Below are positions 61,126-64,000 of a DNA stretch of 64,000 nt, piece after piece. The notes below the pieces were generated by a model. It had not been told where the DNA came from. It searched no databases and saw only the letters and a program-made list of their open reading frames with translations. Source of the stretch: JANOBD01 sp031411495. GTDB lineage: Bacteria > Planctomycetota > Phycisphaerae > Tepidisphaerales > Tepidisphaeraceae. The stretch's first letter is position 1, and every line of letters starts with the position of its first letter. Where the stretch lies: positions 111,209 through 175,208 of the forward strand of contig JANOBD010000022.1 of NCBI GenBank assembly GCA_031411495.1, in the 5' to 3' direction. A program made the position numbers and the translations under genes.

Positions 61126-61312
61126 CGTCTCGTTTACGCTGGCATCGACAGTCGCGCGGCTTAACGACTCTGCCGATTACGGGCTCCGGAATAATAACCG
61201 GCGATAGAGTTACGCGAGGATAACAGAACTGGCAATTAGATGGATTGCCGCCATTCGATATATCGAGCGGGCATCGCCCCTCGAAAAGCCTCTTACACTG
61301 ATTAAGTAGCAT
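61106..61312 (-). CDS. Small Cys-rich island protein
   Basis: A 68-residue protein whose ATG (61312) overlaps the end of the 879-residue gene by 11 bases, suggesting coupled translation. It has paired cysteines (NCQFC at 27-30, CRC near 55-57 and singles at 7 and 14) that could bind zinc. Its 3' end overlaps the convergent 60589 gene by 20 bases. No family recognised. Low-G+C composition as in the neighbours supports it being part of the island. Confidence 0.5.
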   Translation of the reverse strand: MLLNQCKRLFEGRCPLDISNGGNPSNCQFCYPRVTLSPVIIPEPVIGRVVKPRDCRCQRKRDVSSRSG

Positions 61313-63941
61313 ACTCGAAATCCCATTTACAGATTAGGCATTGGTTAACAATGTCGAATCCGTCGCCGGAGTAAACCAGCGAGCGGACTAACTCGGCTTC
61401 GCTTCCGCTCGTCAAGAATGGCGGATAGCTCGGTGCTTCAATCTGCACGCTGCCAGTCGTCGCTAAATCTACGGCTCCGACTTTCCCGGAAATGCCGCTA
61501 CCGTTCGCGTCTGGAGTCTGCGTTTCCAGTTTACTCCATTGGTTATTAAGTACCGAAACGCCATACGAATTAAATGTAGCTTTCGTATGCTGTTTAGTAT
61601 TGATACCGCCTATATAGATGCCCTCTTCTGAAAAGTCGTATTCCTCTCCATTTGGCGACGGATAGGGGCAAGTCGCGAATAGCATGATATCAACCGTGCA
61701 ATCAATACAAGTCGGAACGCCGCTATACTGGAGATATCCGCTTTGCGTATCGACTACGCCGACTATGTTGCCGTTTTCTTGTATGCTGGCGTTACGGTAA
61801 CTATAGCTATCGACTTGTGCGCGGGCCTCGACATGCGGAATACTTGGCGAGCGGCAACCATCTTGACAGTCATAACCGTAAACAAAACAGAGGGCGGTGT
61901 TATATGCTCGGACAACGCCGACGGCTTCATTAAACGTAGTCGCGCAGCAAATAGAGCTTGCCCCAAAAGCGGAACAATCAGTATCGTTTTGCCATGACGG
62001 AGCAAACTGTAGGTAACGAGCACTGCACTCGGGCGTAACTCCGTCTTGGCATGAACGCCAAGAGTCCGCGCCGCGACGCGTCCAGCGGAGAGCGTCAATC
62101 GTTGTAAATAGCTCTTGCTCATTTCGGAGCTTCCAGCCGTCGTGCTGGCGACAACGCCCGAAGCGTATAACTTCTGTCGGGGCATTCTCGGTAACTTCCT
62201 TATGGAATGTAGAGCCGCGAGCGTCCGCTCCCGTAGGGGCTACCCATTGGCCGGAATGACGCTTATAGACTCCCCCGAGCTTTAGCTCCACGATTTCGTA
62301 AGTATCTCCGTCCTCTACAGGCTGAGCCAGCGGAGAGAAGAAAAGCGTATCGTTATCATTGCCGGTTATCTGAGTCTCTACTCGGGTTCCGTTCTTTTTC
62401 GTTATGACGAGCTTACGCTCTTGCCACCAATTGAGATTCCAGCTTGGCTCCCGAATGCGATACGCCTTGCCGGAGCCGGCCGTTACTCCGCAATAACCGG
62501 GCCAGCTAATCGTGCCTGAGTCCTGAGAAGCCGACGTAATCGGAACCTTTTTCGTTATCGTCGCTCCGTATTCGTCAAGTCCTGTATCAATCTCCAGAAC
62601 GAAACCGGCGTAGGGATTGAAGCCGACGAATCTATCCGGATTGAAGTAGCATCGCTCTTCGTTATCGATGTCGGTTATTGTCGAGTCTGTAAGACTGCCT
62701 GCGCCGCCCGACGTAGACGTGCCGCTAACTACCTTGCCGTCTCCGCTCCCGAACGGATAACCCCACCACGATTTAGTCTCGTCTCTTAGGAACCATGTAG
62801 AGCCGTCCGTAGCTTGCCCGCGTTTCGATTGCTCAATAATTCGGTCCTGCGATTGGGTACGCTTCATAACAGAGAAGTTACGCCAATAGCCCATCTCTAA
62901 ATCTTCGCCGTCTACCTGAGACTGAGGGAAGATGCCCGGGTCGCTCCAATTGTTACCCATATAGCGGGCAAGTTCCCCCTCTACGAAAGCTTCGCCGGAG
63001 TTTTGTAGCATATCGAGCGTATCAGTCTCCGCATAGGTATTAGACTTGTCGCGATGTATCCAGCGTCCTACGCCGAAACAATCTCGACAGCATTCGACGG
63101 GCGGCTCTTCCTCATCTTCGCAACAAAAGTCTTTTACGTTAGCCGGGTCAATCGCCGACGGAACCGGAAATAGCCCTTCCCCCGGGTCGATATCCGGCAC
63201 GAATGCGGTACGCCCGAAAGCATACATAAACATTCTCGGGACATAACGAGTCCATCCCCAAGCCGCTGTAAGCTTCAATCCGAGTCCGGCATATTTCTTA
63301 TCGAGCGTTATCGTAACGGTATCGCTATAGCTGTCTCCGCTCCCGAAACGTCTATCATAACTGGAGTCGGTGATATCGTATTTGTAGGAAGCTCCCGCAT
63401 AGGGGCGAACGATAGCAAACGTCGCGTGGCATTCCGTACCCTCAGCATTCAGAACGGCAGTAGCCGAAAACGTCGAATAGTTGTAATTGCAATACCGCAT
63501 CAATGACGCGGGTACAAAGGTATTGATTTCCTTATGAGTCGAATAGCTCATGCCGGGGATAACGAATCCGCCCGAGGCGCTCTCGATAGCGGCCTGTAAT
63601 CCGTTTCGGGATTTGTAGAGATTGGGAGCGTAGAACTTATCCGGCGTATCGCATTCCGCATCGATAGCAACGTGAATATCTAAGCCGACTAATCCCCAAG
63701 CGTCTCCGAAAGCTACGGAGTCGTGATATACCGTCTCGCAACCGGGCTCTCCGCTCTTAGGCTCTTGCCAAGGGTAACGAGCTACCGGAGCTTTCTGAGT
63801 CGAGACGCTCAGCGGTTCCGTAAAGTCGTCTCCGGGCTTAACCGTATAGTAAGGTAGCGAGCCGCCGGAGTAGCTCGTCAAACCGGGATAGCCGATACGC
63901 TCCGGAAAGCCTCTACCGCCGGAATCGACAATGAAGATCAC
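61302..63941 (-). CDS. Large Cys-rich island protein, possibly a virion component
   Basis: An 879-residue protein with a GTG start at 63941; a TAA lies three codons upstream and no clear ribosome binding site is seen, so the start is uncertain. It is rich in Cys, Trp, Tyr and Gly, with clusters CCEDEEEPPVECCRDCFG (about 275-292) and CVYGYDCQDGC late in the chain, and has no signal peptide or transmembrane helix. Segments such as QWVAPTGADARGSTFHKEV and DALRWTRRGADSWRSC have the look of phage structural proteins, but no named family was recognised. It probably forms an operon with the small Cys-rich gene. Confidence 0.7.
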   Translation of the reverse strand: MIFIVDSGGRGFPERIGYPGLTSYSGGSLPYYTVKPGDDFTEPLSVSTQKAPVARYPWQEPKSGEPGCETVYHDSVAFGDAWGLVGLDIHVAIDAECDTPDKFYAPNLYKSRNGLQAAIESASGGFVIPGMSYSTHKEINTFVPASLMRYCNYNYSTFSATAVLNAEGTECHATFAIVRPYAGASYKYDITDSSYDRRFGSGDSYSDTVTITLDKKYAGLGLKLTAAWGWTRYVPRMFMYAFGRTAFVPDIDPGEGLFPVPSAIDPANVKDFCCEDEEEPPVECCRDCFGVGRWIHRDKSNTYAETDTLDMLQNSGEAFVEGELARYMGNNWSDPGIFPQSQVDGEDLEMGYWRNFSVMKRTQSQDRIIEQSKRGQATDGSTWFLRDETKSWWGYPFGSGDGKVVSGTSTSGGAGSLTDSTITDIDNEERCYFNPDRFVGFNPYAGFVLEIDTGLDEYGATITKKVPITSASQDSGTISWPGYCGVTAGSGKAYRIREPSWNLNWWQERKLVITKKNGTRVETQITGNDNDTLFFSPLAQPVEDGDTYEIVELKLGGVYKRHSGQWVAPTGADARGSTFHKEVTENAPTEVIRFGRCRQHDGWKLRNEQELFTTIDALRWTRRGADSWRSCQDGVTPECSARYLQFAPSWQNDTDCSAFGASSICCATTFNEAVGVVRAYNTALCFVYGYDCQDGCRSPSIPHVEARAQVDSYSYRNASIQENGNIVGVVDTQSGYLQYSGVPTCIDCTVDIMLFATCPYPSPNGEEYDFSEEGIYIGGINTKQHTKATFNSYGVSVLNNQWSKLETQTPDANGSGISGKVGAVDLATTGSVQIEAPSYPPFLTSGSEAELVRSLVYSGDGFDIVNQCLICKWDFEYAT

Positions 63942-64000
63942 CCAACTTTAGATCAAATTGATCAAGACCTAATAGAGGGTGGCATCTTAAGTAAAGACCC

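Larger units (their letters stand above)
60199..64000. mobile_element. Foreign island, left edge (phage-like), continuing beyond the window
   Basis: It starts where the radical SAM gene loses its 5' end. The first ~160 bases are still G+C-rich and hold a hairpin (AGCGTCCC near 60271 with GGGGACGCT near 60303). From about 60360 the composition drops (for example 26 of 60 G+C in 60601-60660) and genes are unfamiliar. No GATC occurs from 60065 to 63935. Contents: a structured RNA-like segment with terminator, a PD-(D/E)XK-like gene, a Cys-rich small gene and an 879-residue Cys-rich gene. No integrase or attachment repeat is visible; the right end is outside the window. Confidence 0.65.

Overview
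The window looks like chromosomal DNA of a high-G+C planctomycete close to Phycisphaerae/Tepidisphaerales. This is inferred from family content: secreted proteins with a paired dockerin-like Ca-binding module whose repeats end in LAQNYG, short N-terminal LESRxLL-type motifs, PEP-CTERM-like tails ending in arginines, a Planctomycete-type c-type cytochrome fused to DUF2231-like membrane helices, a GH43/PL1 polysaccharide-degrading pair and autotransporter-type beta-strand repeats. No rRNA, tRNA or CRISPR array was recognised.

Layout. 1-3.8 kb: 3' part of a large secreted pseudo-metalloprotease/dockerin protein. 3.9-6.4 kb: a glutamine-amidotransferase-like protein lacking its catalytic Cys, a ThiS-like sulfur carrier, a DUF502 membrane protein and a P-loop kinase-like protein. 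6.6-11.2 kb: a phage-derived cassette with a HTH protein, an ABC ATPase and a GNAT domain (a split version of the ABC-ATPase/acetyltransferase family), a small-terminase-like protein and a terminase large subunit; no portal, capsid or tail gene is present. 11.4-16.9 kb: an esterase, an outer-membrane barrel, a membrane cytochrome c, an ECF sigma factor with a probable anti-sigma partner, and a small RTX-like protein. 17-19.9 kb: divergent GH43 and PL1 genes. 20-25.2 kb: a 1710-residue beta-strand repeat PEP-CTERM protein. 25.5-32.5 kb: housekeeping (methyltransferase, GT39-like glycosyltransferase, PlsY, two membrane proteins, Dps, M24 peptidase). 32.6-45.8 kb: a 1904-residue Ca-binding repeat protein, an endonuclease/exonuclease/phosphatase-dockerin protein and a 1628-residue PQQ-propeller/TPR protein. 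46-59.3 kb: an apparently frameshifted histidine kinase, GNAT, TPR protein, MTA phosphorylase, methyltransferase, zinc-ribbon membrane protein, Gfo/Idh/MocA oxidoreductase, asparagine synthetase, a second pectate-lyase-like dockerin protein and small genes.

Right end. At about 60.2 kb a radical-SAM gene loses its 5' third, including the first cysteines of its Fe-S motif. From about 60.36 kb on the DNA is much lower in G+C, holds unfamiliar genes (PD-(D/E)XK-like, a Cys-rich 879-residue protein, a small Cys-rich protein), and contains no GATC for about 3.87 kb. I read this as the edge of an integrated phage or other foreign element running past the window, or as an assembly join.

The most unusual theme is dispersed palindromic elements. 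Several families sit between genes (an AATGACCAA...TTGGTCATT element twice, a CCTCTCCC/GGGAGAGG hairpin twice, a GGCACGGGCCTCCGGCA palindrome), and similar palindromic DNA lies in frame inside three conserved genes: the terminase large subunit, the GT39-like glycosyltransferase and asparagine synthetase. One 20-base string is identical between an intergenic copy (40905-40924) and the asparagine synthetase insert (54895-54914). This resembles the protein-invading palindromic elements known from Rickettsia and may be an undescribed planctomycete counterpart.
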